A stretch of 64,000 nucleotides of DNA from assembly GCA_900550195.1 (NCBI GenBank), contig URRB01000010.1:1-64000 (forward strand), in the 5' to 3' direction. This DNA is from an uncultured Collinsella sp. (lineage in GTDB: Bacteria; Actinomycetota; Coriobacteriia; Coriobacteriales; Coriobacteriaceae). How positions within the stretch are numbered: the stretch's first letter is position 1; each line of letters starts with the position of its first letter. Of this stretch, positions 15,138-23,724 are shown piece by piece. A model generated the notes under the pieces. It was not told where the DNA came from. It was given only the letters and a program-made list of their open reading frames with translations, and did no database searches. Both the position numbers and the translations under genes were made by a program.

Positions 15138-15998
15138 TTAGTTCTCCCCCTTATTCTGCTTGCCCAGATACGCCTCGATAACGGCATCGTTGTTCTGGAT
15201 TTCCTCGGCCGTGCCCTTGGCGATGACCTTGCCAAAGTTAAGCACGCAGATACCCTCGCAAATATTCATGACGAGCGACATGTCGTGCTCAATAAGCATG
15301 ATGGCGATACCAAAGGTGTCGCGAATCTTAACGATGTTCTCCATGAGCTCGGCGGTCTCGGACGGGTTCATGCCTGCGGCAGGCTCGTCGAGCAGCAGCA
15401 GTTTGGGGTTGGTGGCAAGCGCGCGGACGATCTCCAGACGACGCTGAGCGCCGTAAGGCAGCGATCCGGCCTGCTCGTTTGCCAGATGCTCCATATCAAA
15501 GATGGACAGCAGCTCCATGGCGCGTTCGTGAGCAGCCTTCTCGTGCTTCCAGTACGTCGGCAGGCGCAGCACGCCCTCAAAACCGGAGTAGCGCTCCTGA
15601 TTGTGCAGACCGACCTTGACGTTGTCCTCCACCGTCATGGTGTTGAACAGGCGAATGTTCTGGAATGTACGGGCAATACCCATGCGGTTGACCTGATAGA
15701 CCGACTTGCCCGAGGTGTCCTCACCGTCGAGCAGGATGGTGCCGTGCGTGGGCTGATACACCTTGGTGAGCAGGTTGAAGACCGTGGTCTTACCGGCACC
15801 GTTGGGGCCGATCAGACCGGCGATCTCGGTCTTGCCGATAGTCAGGCTAAGGTCGTCGACTGCCTTAAGGCCACCGAACTCAATGCCCAGGTGGATGCAC
15901 TCGAGTGCCGGGCGCTGACCCAGGTCGCGGTCGGGAACGATGGCGCCAGAAGGATACGGGACCATCTTGCCCTTGTTGAACTCAAATTTACTGGGCAT
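15138..15998 (-). CDS. livG: Branched-chain amino acid ABC transporter, ATP-binding protein LivG
   Basis: ATPase subunit of 286 residues. Walker A GPNGAGKTT, the LivG-type insert FQNIRLFNTMTVEDNVKVG, a signature segment SLPYGAQRRLEI (LPYG replaces the usual LSGG, common in LivG), Walker B LLLLDEPAAGMNP and switch His in LIEHDM. The start at 15998 has AAGGAGG nine bases upstream and overlaps the end of livM by 11 bases, so the two are translationally coupled. Confidence 0.96.
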   Translation of the reverse strand: MPSKFEFNKGKMVPYPSGAIVPDRDLGQRPALECIHLGIEFGGLKAVDDLSLTIGKTEIAGLIGPNGAGKTTVFNLLTKVYQPTHGTILLDGEDTSGKSVYQVNRMGIARTFQNIRLFNTMTVEDNVKVGLHNQERYSGFEGVLRLPTYWKHEKAAHERAMELLSIFDMEHLANEQAGSLPYGAQRRLEIVRALATNPKLLLLDEPAAGMNPSETAELMENIVKIRDTFGIAIMLIEHDMSLVMNICEGICVLNFGKVIAKGTAEEIQNNDAVIEAYLGKQNKGEN

Positions 15999-17067
15999 CG
16001 GCTGCCACCTCCTTCTTGGAAGCAAAGCGATCCTTAATGCGTGCGAAGAACGCCTTGAGCTGTGGGTTGTTGGTAAAGACCATGACCAGAATCAACACGA
16101 TGGCGTAGATGAGCATGCGGTAGTCCGAGAACTGACGGAGCAGCTCGGGGAGCACCGTGAGCAGCGCCGCGGCGATAACGGAGCCGCGCATGTTGCCCAG
16201 GCCGCCCAGGACCACGAACACCAGAATGAGAATGGACGTATTGAAGTCGAACTTAGTGGCGGAAAGCTGCGAGAAGTTACCGCCGAACAGAGCTCCGGCA
16301 GCACCGGCGAGGGCAGCGGAAACCACGAAGGCGATCATGCGGTACTGAGTGACGGAGATGCCCACAGACTCGGCAGCGATCTTGTTGTCGCGCACGGCAA
16401 TAATGGCACGACCGGTACGGCTGCGAACCAGGTTGAGCACAATCACGAGCGCGACCATAACCAGGATTGCGCCGGCAAGGAAGGTCGAATAGGTCGACAC
16501 GCCCGATGCACCCTGCGCGCCCTTGATGATGGCGGTGCCGTCCTCGAGCAGGTGCAGGTCGTCGATCGTGGAGTTACCCGTGATGTTAAAGATCACATGC
16601 AGGCCGCGGGAATCGACGCCCACAATGAGGCAGGTGACGGCCTCTTTGATAATCTCGCCAAAAGCCAGGGTCACGATGGCCAGATAGTCGCCGCTCAGGC
16701 GCAGGACCGGGATACCGATCAAGAAGCCCAAGATGGCAGCGGCGATAGCGCCGACCACAATGCTGATGATCAGACGCATCGGATCAGACGGAACGGTGCT
16801 CTCCAGCGCGACGGCAGTGACGATGCCCGTATAGGCACCGACGCTCATAAAGCCCGCGTGGCCCAGCGACAAGTCGCCCGCGATGCCGACGACGAGGTTA
16901 AGGGAGATGGCCATGACGATATAGGCTGTGATGGGAACCAGCTGACCGGCGATCATGCGCGGGATCATGTGGTTGGACTGCATAAAGAACACGATGGCGA
17001 ACGCCACAACGCACATGGCGTACGTGACAAAGTCGTGACGTGTCTGCTTGTCTTTAAGAAACTTCAT
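15988..17067 (-). CDS. livM: Branched-chain amino acid ABC transporter, permease LivM
   Basis: Membrane permease of 359 residues with about nine hydrophobic segments. LivM hallmarks: LVVGIAGDLSLGHAGFMSVGAYT and, later, RTGRAIIAVRDNKIAAESVGIS, the cytoplasmic loop that contacts the ATPases. The ATG at 17067 is chosen over an upstream GTG because AGGTG lies seven bases before it. It overlaps livG and begins 10 bases after the livH stop. Confidence 0.95.
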   Translation of the reverse strand: MKFLKDKQTRHDFVTYAMCVVAFAIVFFMQSNHMIPRMIAGQLVPITAYIVMAISLNLVVGIAGDLSLGHAGFMSVGAYTGIVTAVALESTVPSDPMRLIISIVVGAIAAAILGFLIGIPVLRLSGDYLAIVTLAFGEIIKEAVTCLIVGVDSRGLHVIFNITGNSTIDDLHLLEDGTAIIKGAQGASGVSTYSTFLAGAILVMVALVIVLNLVRSRTGRAIIAVRDNKIAAESVGISVTQYRMIAFVVSAALAGAAGALFGGNFSQLSATKFDFNTSILILVFVVLGGLGNMRGSVIAAALLTVLPELLRQFSDYRMLIYAIVLILVMVFTNNPQLKAFFARIKDRFASKKEVAADAQ

Positions 17068-17076
17068 AACGCTCAC

Positions 17077-17958
17077 CTACACCTTCTCGGGGACGTACTT
17101 GCCCAAGAGGCCGGCAGGCTTGACGAGCAGGACGATGATCAAAACACCAAAGACGATGGAGTTGGCAAGGCTCGTGGAAATGTAAGCCTGCGCCATCGCC
17201 TCGATGATGCCGATGAGAATGCCGCCGACAAAGGCGCCGGGGATGGAGCCGATGCCGCCGAAAACGGCAGCGTCGAAGGCCTTGATGCCAGGCATGGCGC
17301 CCGTGGTGGGCTGCAGGACCGGCGAGTAGGAGCACAGGAGCACGCCGGCGATGGCAGCGAGGGCGGAGCCGATGGCGAACGTCATCGAGATGGTGCGGTT
17401 GACGTTGATGCCCATGAGCTGAGCGGCGGCCTTATCCTCGGACACGGCGCGCATGGCCTTGCCCATCTTGGTCTTACCTGTAAAGAACATCAGGCCGGCC
17501 ATGATAACCAGGCAGGCGACGATGGTGACGAGCGAGACGGCGCTTACGTTAAACTTGGCCAAGAACTCCGGCACCGGGAAGGTGACGAGCGAAGTGAAGT
17601 TCTTGGGCGTGGCGCCCCACAGAAGCTGCGCGGCGTTCTGCAGGAAGTAAGACACGCCGATGGCCGTAATCAGAACGGCCAGCGGGCCCGCCTGGCGCAG
17701 CGGCTTATAGGCCAGACCCTCAATGAGAACACCGAGGACCGTGCAGACCACACAAGAGAGAACTACAGATGCCCAGCCTGGGAGGCCGAGATACGACGTG
17801 GCGCAGAACGAGACATAGGCACCGACCATGATGACATCGCCGTGAGCGAAGTTGAGCATCTTGGCGATACCGTAGACCATGGTGTAGCCCAACGCGATGA
17901 TGGCGTAGACGCTGCCCATGGACAGGCCGTTGACCAGGTATTGGATAAAGACCGTCAT
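17077..17958 (-). CDS. livH: Branched-chain amino acid ABC transporter, permease LivH
   Basis: Membrane permease of 293 residues. LivH hallmarks: LVNGLSMGSVYAIIALGYTMVYGI, MLNFAHGDVIMVGAYVSF and the ATPase-contact loop GKAMRAVSEDKAAAQLMGINV. The frame is open upstream, but the ATG at 17958 begins the conserved N-terminus (MTVFIQYLVNGLS) with GGGGGA ahead of it. It is separated from livK by two hairpins, which fits the usual excess of binding protein over permease. Confidence 0.95.
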   Translation of the reverse strand: MTVFIQYLVNGLSMGSVYAIIALGYTMVYGIAKMLNFAHGDVIMVGAYVSFCATSYLGLPGWASVVLSCVVCTVLGVLIEGLAYKPLRQAGPLAVLITAIGVSYFLQNAAQLLWGATPKNFTSLVTFPVPEFLAKFNVSAVSLVTIVACLVIMAGLMFFTGKTKMGKAMRAVSEDKAAAQLMGINVNRTISMTFAIGSALAAIAGVLLCSYSPVLQPTTGAMPGIKAFDAAVFGGIGSIPGAFVGGILIGIIEAMAQAYISTSLANSIVFGVLIIVLLVKPAGLLGKYVPEKV

Positions 17959-18004
17959 GTTCCACATCCCCCTTTCGAATAGGTTTCCAGTTAGTGTATG
18001 AAAC

Positions 18005-18066
18005 AGGGACGTTACACTGTCCCTAGATACCAAGCAAGCAGGGAAGGCCAAAACCTCCCCTGCTTG
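18005..18066 (-). terminator. Intercistronic hairpins between livK and livH
   Basis: On the minus strand, first a CAAGCAGGGGAGG stem (right arm 18035-18047, one mismatch), then an AGGGAC/GTCCCT hairpin (18005-18024). They lie 30 bases past the livK stop and before livH. They probably act as a partial terminator or 3'-end stabiliser that lets livK be expressed above the permease genes. Confidence 0.65.
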
Positions 18067-18097
18067 GGATCAAAACCGCTCTATGTAAGGCGGCCAA

Positions 18098-19285
18098 TTA
18101 GGCCTGTACGTACTTACCGTCGGTGATGACGTACACCGTGGGCTCCTTCTGGACCTGGCCCTTATCGTTCCAGGTGAGCTTGCCGGTCAGACCGTCAACG
18201 GTAATCTTGAGCATAGCCTTGGACAGCTTCTCGGCGACCTCGGTCGGATCGGCGTCGACACCAAGACCGGCCTCCTTGACGGCCTCGGCCACCGCGTGCA
18301 CGCCGTCGTAGGCGTCGGCGGCAAACTGGTCGGGGGTATCGCCGTACTTATCCTTGTAAGCGTTAACGAAGTCGGCGTTCTTCTCGTCGTCGGCGGAGAA
18401 CGGGGTCATGAGCAGCAGACCCTCGGCAAGAGAGGTATCGAAGCCCTCAACGCCCAGGATGCCGTCCATGCCGTCGCAGCCCATCATCTTGACGTCGTAG
18501 CCCATGTCCTTGGCGTTCTTGAGCAGGACGGACGCCGGCGTGTAGTAGATCGGCGCAAAGATCATGGTGGCGCCGGCCTGCTTGGCCTTGGTCAGCTGGT
18601 TGGTAAAGCTCGTGGCGGAGTCGTCCTTAAAGGTCTCCTCGTCAACAATCTCGAGCTTGGACTCAGCGGCCTGGGCCTTAAAGGAATCTGCGATGCCCGA
18701 AGAATAGGCGTCGCCGGAGTTATAGAACAGCACGAACTTCTCGTCCGCATACTTCTGCGCCAGGAACTTGGCAGCGTTGACACCCTGGTTGGGGTCGGTG
18801 AAGCAAACCTGGAAGACGCAATCCTTGCCGTCGGTGACGTCCTCGGAGGACGCGGACGGGGTGATCATGAACGTCTTGGGGTCGTTACCGCACTCTGCGG
18901 CAACGGCAACCGACGCACCCGTGGTGGTCGGGCCGACGAGGGCCTGCATGCCCCAGTCGAGCAGGGTGTTGAAGGCGTTGACGGCCTTCTCGCCGTCGGC
19001 CTGGTCATCCTCGGCCTTGCTGGCAAGCGGCAGCTCCTTGGTCGAGAAATCCTTGCAGCCAAGCTCGACACCCTGGGTAACGGACTTGCCGTAGGACGCG
19101 TTGGCGCCGGTCAGCGGGCCGATGGTACCGATCTTAAACGAAGCGTCGCTCGAAGCGGAACCGCTGTCGCCGCCGTTGGAGGAGCAGCCAGCTAGAATGG
19201 ACATCGCCCCCAGACCTGCTGCGCTCGCGATAACGCTCCTGCGATTCATAACAGGGTTCAATGACTTACCGGTGAGGCTCGACAT
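18098..19285 (-). CDS. livK: Branched-chain amino acid ABC transporter, substrate-binding lipoprotein LivK
   Basis: Solute-binding protein of 395 residues (periplasmic-binding type 1 fold), anchored as a lipoprotein: positively charged start, hydrophobic stretch and lipobox LAGC with Cys34, followed by a Ser/Gly-rich linker. The mature domain opens KIGTIGPLTGANASYGKSV, typical for leucine/isoleucine/valine binding proteins, and contains ALVGPTTTGASVAVA. GAGGAGA lies six to seven bases before the ATG. First gene of the liv operon. A wrecked second livK lies just upstream (19557-19752), sharing an identical IFAPIYYTPASVLLKNAKDM run (20 residues). Confidence 0.95.
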   Translation of the reverse strand: MSSLTGKSLNPVMNRRSVIASAAGLGAMSILAGCSSNGGDSGSASSDASFKIGTIGPLTGANASYGKSVTQGVELGCKDFSTKELPLASKAEDDQADGEKAVNAFNTLLDWGMQALVGPTTTGASVAVAAECGNDPKTFMITPSASSEDVTDGKDCVFQVCFTDPNQGVNAAKFLAQKYADEKFVLFYNSGDAYSSGIADSFKAQAAESKLEIVDEETFKDDSATSFTNQLTKAKQAGATMIFAPIYYTPASVLLKNAKDMGYDVKMMGCDGMDGILGVEGFDTSLAEGLLLMTPFSADDEKNADFVNAYKDKYGDTPDQFAADAYDGVHAVAEAVKEAGLGVDADPTEVAEKLSKAMLKITVDGLTGKLTWNDKGQVQKEPTVYVITDGKYVQA

Positions 19286-19500
19286 GCGGCTCTCCTCTCA
19301 AATCTCGTCGGGTTTCGGTTACCCGACAGGCCATCCTTCGCCGTGTTCGGCGTTCGCAAAATACTAGACGCTTTAGTTAAGGAAAGTGGCGATTATTTCA
19401 ACTTTTCTTTGGATTTGTTGATTTATCCATAATTCTGCGTATTTCTATTACTTTATGCAGTATTGCCACTTTATTATGTAAAAGTAATGTTTCCGTTCTG
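19286..19500 (-). promoter_or_regulatory. livK leader with a GTCGGGT/ACCCGAC hairpin
   Basis: The leader contains a perfect 7-bp stem with a 7-base loop (19307-19327), 22 bases before the livK start, preceded by an AT-rich stretch (19380-19500) unlike the GC-rich surroundings, where the promoter must lie. The hairpin could be a regulatory leader; no known riboswitch was recognised. Confidence 0.4.
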
Positions 19501-19556
19501 TTACAAGTATACCTGCCTTGAATAAAACAGCCTCACCGGTCGTGCTTTATGCGCAC

Positions 19557-19752
19557 TTAGGAAGCGATGTACTTGCCGTCCTGGATCACATGGGCTGTCC
19601 ATGCCGTCGGCACCCATTAGTGTCATGTCGTAGCTCATGTCCTTGGCGTTCTTGAGCAAAACGGACGCTGGGGTGTAATAGATCGGGGCAAAAATAAGCG
19701 TGGCTCCGACAAGGAAACTCCTGCGGTTAAGTACGTTGTTGATGCTAAACAT
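19557..19752 (-). pseudogene. Collapsed livK paralogue (N-terminus, middle and C-terminus only)
   Basis: Three pieces of a LivK-like protein sit together in 196 bases. The start (MFSINNVLNRRSFLVGA) is a signal/Tat-like N-terminus. It runs straight into ATLIFAPIYYTPASVLLKN..., which corresponds to residues near 220 of the intact livK. After GADGMDS, a frame change leads into VIQDGKYIAS and a stop, matching the end VITDGKYVQA of livK. Two internal deletions have therefore removed about 300 codons. A ribosome site (AAAGGGGGA) still precedes the ATG. Confidence 0.85.
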
Positions 19753-20002
19753 GGTGTCCCCCTTTTCGCTGGCCGCGGTGCGGCCGTCTTGCGGTACAGG
19801 GCAAACCTTATGGTGCAAACGTTGACAGTTTGTTACGGAGTTCCGTTTGTAGCGAGCATGTTTCCAATGTTTCCGCAGCGTTTCGGGGGTGCCGTTTTGT
19901 GCGACTCCTGTTGCCTAGCGAGCACGCGCCCTCGGTTCACGCTAGAATGCACTCAACCTTTAAGCGGTTAATCCATCCATAAGATGCACGAAGGAGCTAT
20001 CT
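19753..20002. other. Divergent spacer between the livK relic and hom
   Basis: No gene seen. It holds the ribosome site of hom (AAGGAG near 19990) and a TAGAAT -10-like hexamer at about 19943-19948 that could serve hom. The opposite half presumably held the promoter of the lost livK copy. Confidence 0.4.
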
Positions 20003-21346
20003 ATGAGCGAACCCCTGCGCACCGTGAACGTCGGCCTCATCGGTCTGGGAACCGTCGGCGGCGGCGTGGCCCGTCTGATCAAGAGCCACCACGATGAGTA
20101 CCTGGCCGCCTACGGCATCGACCTTAAGCTGACCCGCGCCTGCGCGCTTGCCTGGGAGCAGGCCGAAGCCGCCGGTATTGAGCGCGAGGCCTTTACGAGC
20201 GACTGGCACGACGTCGTCACCGACCCCGCCGTCGATATCGTCGTCGAGCTCATCGGCGGCGAGCACCCCGCGACCGAAATCTTCACCACCGCCTTCGAGA
20301 ACGGCAAGCACGTCGTCTCTGCCAACAAGGCCCTGCTGGGCCGTCATGTCGAGACGCTCGCCGAGAAGGCGCGCGCGTGCGGCGTGCAGATTAAGTGCGA
20401 GGCCAGCTGCGGCGGTGGCATCCCCATTGTCAGCACGCTCGAGCACGACCTGGTGGGCAACAAGATCCTGACCATCGCTGGCATTCTCAACGGCACCACC
20501 AACTACATCCTGTCGCGCATGGACGCCGAGGGCGCCGATTACGCTGACGTGCTCGCCGACGCCCAGGCAAAGGGCTATGCCGAGGCCGACCCGTCCGCCG
20601 ACGTCGACGGCTTCGACGCCGCCAGCAAGACGGCAATCCTCGCTTCCATCGGCTTTGGCACCCGCGTGACCACCGACGATGTCTACCAGCAGGGTATCCG
20701 TACCATCGGCGCCGAGGACATTGCCCAGGCCCGCGAGCTCGGCTACACCATCAAGCTGCTGGGGATCGCACGCAACACCGACGCCGGCGTCGACGTCCGC
20801 GTGCATCCCACGCTCATCCCGGCAGACCATATGCTCGCCAAGGTCAACGGCGCCATGAACGCCGTCTACGTGGTGGGTGACGCCGTGGGCGAAACCATGT
20901 TCTACGGTGCCGGCGCAGGCTCCTTCCCCACCGCGAGCGCCGTCGTGGGCGATATCCTGTCGCTCTCCGAGCAGATCAGCCGCGGCGTGGCTCCGCTGCC
21001 CGAGATTGAGCCCTATGGTCACAACCTCGCCTTTAAGCCCATGGACGAGCTCCAGACCAAGTACTATGTGCGCCTGAAGGTCGCCGACCGCGTGGGTGCC
21101 CTGTCCGAGACGGTCGACATCTTTGCCAAGCACAACATCTCGATCTCGCTCATCAACCAGGTCGAGGACGGCAAGTCGGGCGTCAGCGATGCCTGCTCGG
21201 TCATCTTCCTGACGCACCGCGCACTCGAGAAGGACGTCCAGGCTGCCGCCGCCGAGCTTGCCAGTGTCGACTGCGTGGCCGAGGTCGCCAACGTCCTGCG
21301 TATCGAGGACGTCGAGGCCTGGACCGAAGGTGTTATGGCCAACTAA
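20003..21346 (+). CDS. hom: Homoserine dehydrogenase with ACT domain
   Basis: Reduces aspartate semialdehyde to homoserine with NAD(P)H, on the branch to threonine, methionine and isoleucine. The 447-residue product has the nucleotide-binding start VNVGLIGLGTVGGGVARL, the catalytic region with VSANKALLGRH, CEASCGGGIPIV and LNGTTNYILSRM...GYAEADPSADVDG.DAA.K, and a C-terminal ACT domain (residues 360-440: YYVRLKVADRVGALSETVDIFAKHNISI), which normally gives feedback control by threonine. It is transcribed alone with a terminator 33 bases downstream. Confidence 0.97.
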   Translation: MSEPLRTVNVGLIGLGTVGGGVARLIKSHHDEYLAAYGIDLKLTRACALAWEQAEAAGIEREAFTSDWHDVVTDPAVDIVVELIGGEHPATEIFTTAFENGKHVVSANKALLGRHVETLAEKARACGVQIKCEASCGGGIPIVSTLEHDLVGNKILTIAGILNGTTNYILSRMDAEGADYADVLADAQAKGYAEADPSADVDGFDAASKTAILASIGFGTRVTTDDVYQQGIRTIGAEDIAQARELGYTIKLLGIARNTDAGVDVRVHPTLIPADHMLAKVNGAMNAVYVVGDAVGETMFYGAGAGSFPTASAVVGDILSLSEQISRGVAPLPEIEPYGHNLAFKPMDELQTKYYVRLKVADRVGALSETVDIFAKHNISISLINQVEDGKSGVSDACSVIFLTHRALEKDVQAAAAELASVDCVAEVANVLRIEDVEAWTEGVMAN

Positions 21347-21378
21347 TCCAACGCTTGCCTAGCAATACACGCTTTGAG

Positions 21379-21411
21379 GGCTCCCGTCCGATGTGGGATG
21401 GGAGCCTTTTT
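21379..21411 (+). terminator. hom terminator
   Basis: Stem GGCTCCC...GGGAGCC with additional inner pairs, followed by TTTTT. Confidence 0.9.
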
Positions 21412-21560
21412 GTCTCCTGCCCTAAGCACAACGACAGGGCACATTTGCGCGAGCCGCTCATCGGTAACGCGGGCTACCGTTCACCGATATGCAAACACGG
21501 CCGATTCCGGTTACGGCTACGCTGTGCTGCGAATGTCCGCCCGCGATGAGAGGAAATACC

Positions 21561-22310
21561 ATGTTGCTCGAGGGCAAGAAAGCAATCATCACCGGAGGCA
21601 CGCGCGGTATCGGCTATGCCATCGCCTGCCGTTTTATCGAGGAGGGCGCCTCCGTCACTGTCTTTGGCTCGCGTCAAGAGACCGCCGATGCGGCCGTTGA
21701 GAAGCTGACAGCCGCCTATCCCGACGCCAAGGTCTGGGGCCGCTCCTGCGACCTCACCTCACTCGAAGCCGTGACCGAGGCCTTTACCCAGGCTGCATCC
21801 GACATGGGCGGCTTGGACACGGTCGTCAACAATGCCGGTATCTCCCAGCGTTCACCCCTCTTGGACTACACGGCCGAGGAGTTCGCAAAGGTCATGGACC
21901 TTAACGTCGTCGCCGTCTTTAATGGCCACCAGGCTGCCGCCAAGATCATGACCGAGGCCGGCCACGGCGGCACCATCACTACCACAAGCTCGATGGTCGC
22001 CAAGTACGGCCAGCCCTCCGGCGTCGGTTACCCCACGTCCAAGTTTGCCGTCAACGGTATGGTCCAGTCACTCTCGCGCGAGCTCGCCCCTATGGGTATT
22101 CGCGTCAACGCCGTTGCCCCTGGCGTGACTAAGACTGACATGGTCGCCAACCTGCCCGAAGAGGTCATCAAACCCATCATCGCCACTATCCCTCTCGGCC
22201 GCATGGGTGAGCCCGAGGACGTCGCCAACGCCTTCGTTTTCCTAGCGAGCGACATGTCCTCCTATGTCACGGGCGCCGTGCTCCCCGTCGACGGAGCCGC
22301 CCGCTCTTAA
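21561..22310 (+). CDS. Short-chain dehydrogenase/reductase, FabG-like
   Basis: Classical SDR of 249 residues. The Rossmann motif TGGTRGIG (near residue 11), NNAG, catalytic Ser in TTTSSMVAKYG, and YPTSK (Tyr-xxx-Lys) are all in place, and the end (EDVANAFVFLASDMSSYVTGAVLPVDGAA) is typical of FabG-type 3-oxoacyl or sugar/steroid dehydrogenases. There is no fab operon around it, so fatty-acid synthesis is not implied. It could reduce a sugar, polyol or bile-acid keto group, but the sequence differs from the Collinsella 7-beta-hydroxysteroid dehydrogenase type as far as I can judge. ATG at 21561 is preceded by AGAGGA. Confidence 0.88.
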   Translation: MLLEGKKAIITGGTRGIGYAIACRFIEEGASVTVFGSRQETADAAVEKLTAAYPDAKVWGRSCDLTSLEAVTEAFTQAASDMGGLDTVVNNAGISQRSPLLDYTAEEFAKVMDLNVVAVFNGHQAAAKIMTEAGHGGTITTTSSMVAKYGQPSGVGYPTSKFAVNGMVQSLSRELAPMGIRVNAVAPGVTKTDMVANLPEEVIKPIIATIPLGRMGEPEDVANAFVFLASDMSSYVTGAVLPVDGAARS

Positions 22311-22353
22311 GGGACCACAAGCCTCAGCTCCCAGCCTCAACATAGTCCAACAA

Positions 22354-22399
22354 AGAAGGCGCGCCGTCTGCATCAACTGCAGGCAGCACGCCTTCTTCT
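22354..22399 (+). terminator. Terminator-like hairpin after the SDR gene
   Basis: Stem AGAAGGCG...CGCCTTCT with further inner pairs GTCTGC/GCAGGC and a T-rich tail. It is the head of the repeat copy that continues to 22588; the same head with a perfect 11-bp stem is at 29149-29177. Confidence 0.75.
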
Positions 22400-22400
22400 G

Positions 22401-22588
22401 TTTGAAAGGGAAGCTGCGTCCCGGTATTTCAGCTCAGAACGGGACATGGTTTCCCCCCAGACCCCCTTGCGGAAACTGCGTCCCGTTTCGAACGCCGATT
22501 CTGGGATACCGTTTCCGCAACAGGTCTTTCGCAGAAACTACATCCCACTCTGGACGTCCATTACGGGACACAGTTTCCCGAAGGGCGG
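22401..22588. repeat. Palindromic-array repeat, left copy
   Basis: Six 14-17-base elements alternate in orientation: GGGAAGCTGCGTCCC, GGGACATGGTTTCC, GCGGAAACTGCGTCCC, GGGATACCGTTTCCGC, GCAGAAACTACATCCC, GGGACACAGTTTCCC. Neighbouring elements can pair, giving a row of hairpins with a pair period of about 62 bases. It has no gene. The copy at 29190-29430 is in the same orientation and much alike. Confidence 0.85.
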
Positions 22589-22772
22589 TTGAGCCATGCC
22601 ATCCTGATCAAAACGCGACCGCATAGCACCCTAAGATAACCAGCTTTCATGCTGGAGCAAACGCATCAGGCGGCGCGACCGCTCGCCGACATGCAATTTG
22701 TTGCACAGTAAAATCGGCTAGTGGCACCCTTATCCTTAATTTAGCGAATAAGGTCAAGGAAGGGAGAATGTC
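22589..22772 (+). promoter_or_regulatory. Upstream region of the FHA-SPFH operon
   Basis: Moderately AT-rich spacer with a CCTTAT/ATAAGG dyad near 22729-22754 just before the ribosome site GGAAGGGAG. The dyad may be an operator; the promoter hexamers are not clear. Confidence 0.35.
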
Positions 22773-23705
22773 ATGCCAAGACGGCAAACACCGCTCGAGG
22801 TCATGTTCTCCCTGTTCAAGACTTCGTTTACCCTGAGCCATCGCGCACTTGCTGAACTGTTACTATCCGATCTGCCGTTAACAAATGGACAGCCTACCGC
22901 CCAAATGGCACAGGACACCAGCTGGCTTTCGCGCACGATTGTGCACTCGCAGCCGGGCTCCCTAGAAGATCGCTACTTTGCCGACTGGTCCTGCGCATCG
23001 AATCAAATCCTGCACAAGCTACAGGAAAAAGGGTATTCGAACGCCGACATCTATACCATGATTGCGGCAGCGACTGACGCGATGGCTCAAGCGCTCAGTA
23101 CCTGTGGGCGTAATGGGCTCCTTTACCGGAACGCCGTCTCGCGCCTCGTCAGCTACCAGCCAGACAAAGATTACAGGGCTCTTATCTCAATCGCGCTCGT
23201 TGTTTCGACCGCCTGTTGGTGCGATCCGGCCCGCGCTATCGCGTACATCCGGAACCGCTTTGAATTAGCAGAGAACGTCAGGTCGTTTACCCCCTCAAGC
23301 ATTTCTTTCTGTCCATGCGATTTAAAACAAACAGGCACCGAACATGCGATCGGCCTTATCAGGATCGACAACGAACTCGTCGTCGGCGGCCCTTATGTCA
23401 TTGAGCCTTCTGTCATGGGCTCCATCATCGGAGCGCTCGCACTCGAAGACAGCGCTGTCACCGTTGTTGGGCTGGATGTCTCCGCCAGGCATCTCCGTAT
23501 CTTCGCCGAGAACAATGCTTGGTACGCACAAGATCTCGGTTCGACCAACGGCACGTATCTGATTCGAGCAGCCGATAACAGCGAACTTGACATCAGCTCC
23601 GGCGCACCCGCCCAGCTGTACCCCGGCGACATCCTGCGCCTGGGTCTCAGCACTACTTTTGCCGTCGTAGCAACGACGGCCATCCTAGCAAATCCGCATT
23701 ACTAA
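22773..23705 (+). CDS. FHA-domain protein, first gene of island operon
   Basis: Protein of 310 residues. The C-terminal third (about 195-302) is a forkhead-associated domain, which binds phosphothreonine: VSARHLRI (Ser237, His240) and DLGSTNGTYLI (256-261 GSTNGT) are its core, followed by LYPGDILRLG. The N-terminal 190 residues are probably helical and contain CPC at about 180; I recognise no family. No kinase or phosphatase is in the operon, so the phosphorylated partner must come from elsewhere or be an operon protein. GGAAGGGAG lies six bases before the ATG. The SPFH gene follows after 19 bases. Confidence 0.85.
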   Translation: MPRRQTPLEVMFSLFKTSFTLSHRALAELLLSDLPLTNGQPTAQMAQDTSWLSRTIVHSQPGSLEDRYFADWSCASNQILHKLQEKGYSNADIYTMIAAATDAMAQALSTCGRNGLLYRNAVSRLVSYQPDKDYRALISIALVVSTACWCDPARAIAYIRNRFELAENVRSFTPSSISFCPCDLKQTGTEHAIGLIRIDNELVVGGPYVIEPSVMGSIIGALALEDSAVTVVGLDVSARHLRIFAENNAWYAQDLGSTNGTYLIRAADNSELDISSGAPAQLYPGDILRLGLSTTFAVVATTAILANPHY

Positions 23706-23724
23706 CCATGGAAGTAGGAGGACT

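Noticed and set aside
21561..22310. Bile-acid 7-beta-hydroxysteroid dehydrogenase
   Set aside because: The motifs are FabG-like and the sequence does not resemble what I know of the Collinsella 7-beta enzyme; no substrate is assigned.
22401..22588. CRISPR array
   Set aside because: Elements alternate in orientation and the spacers are conserved between the two copies; there are no cas genes.
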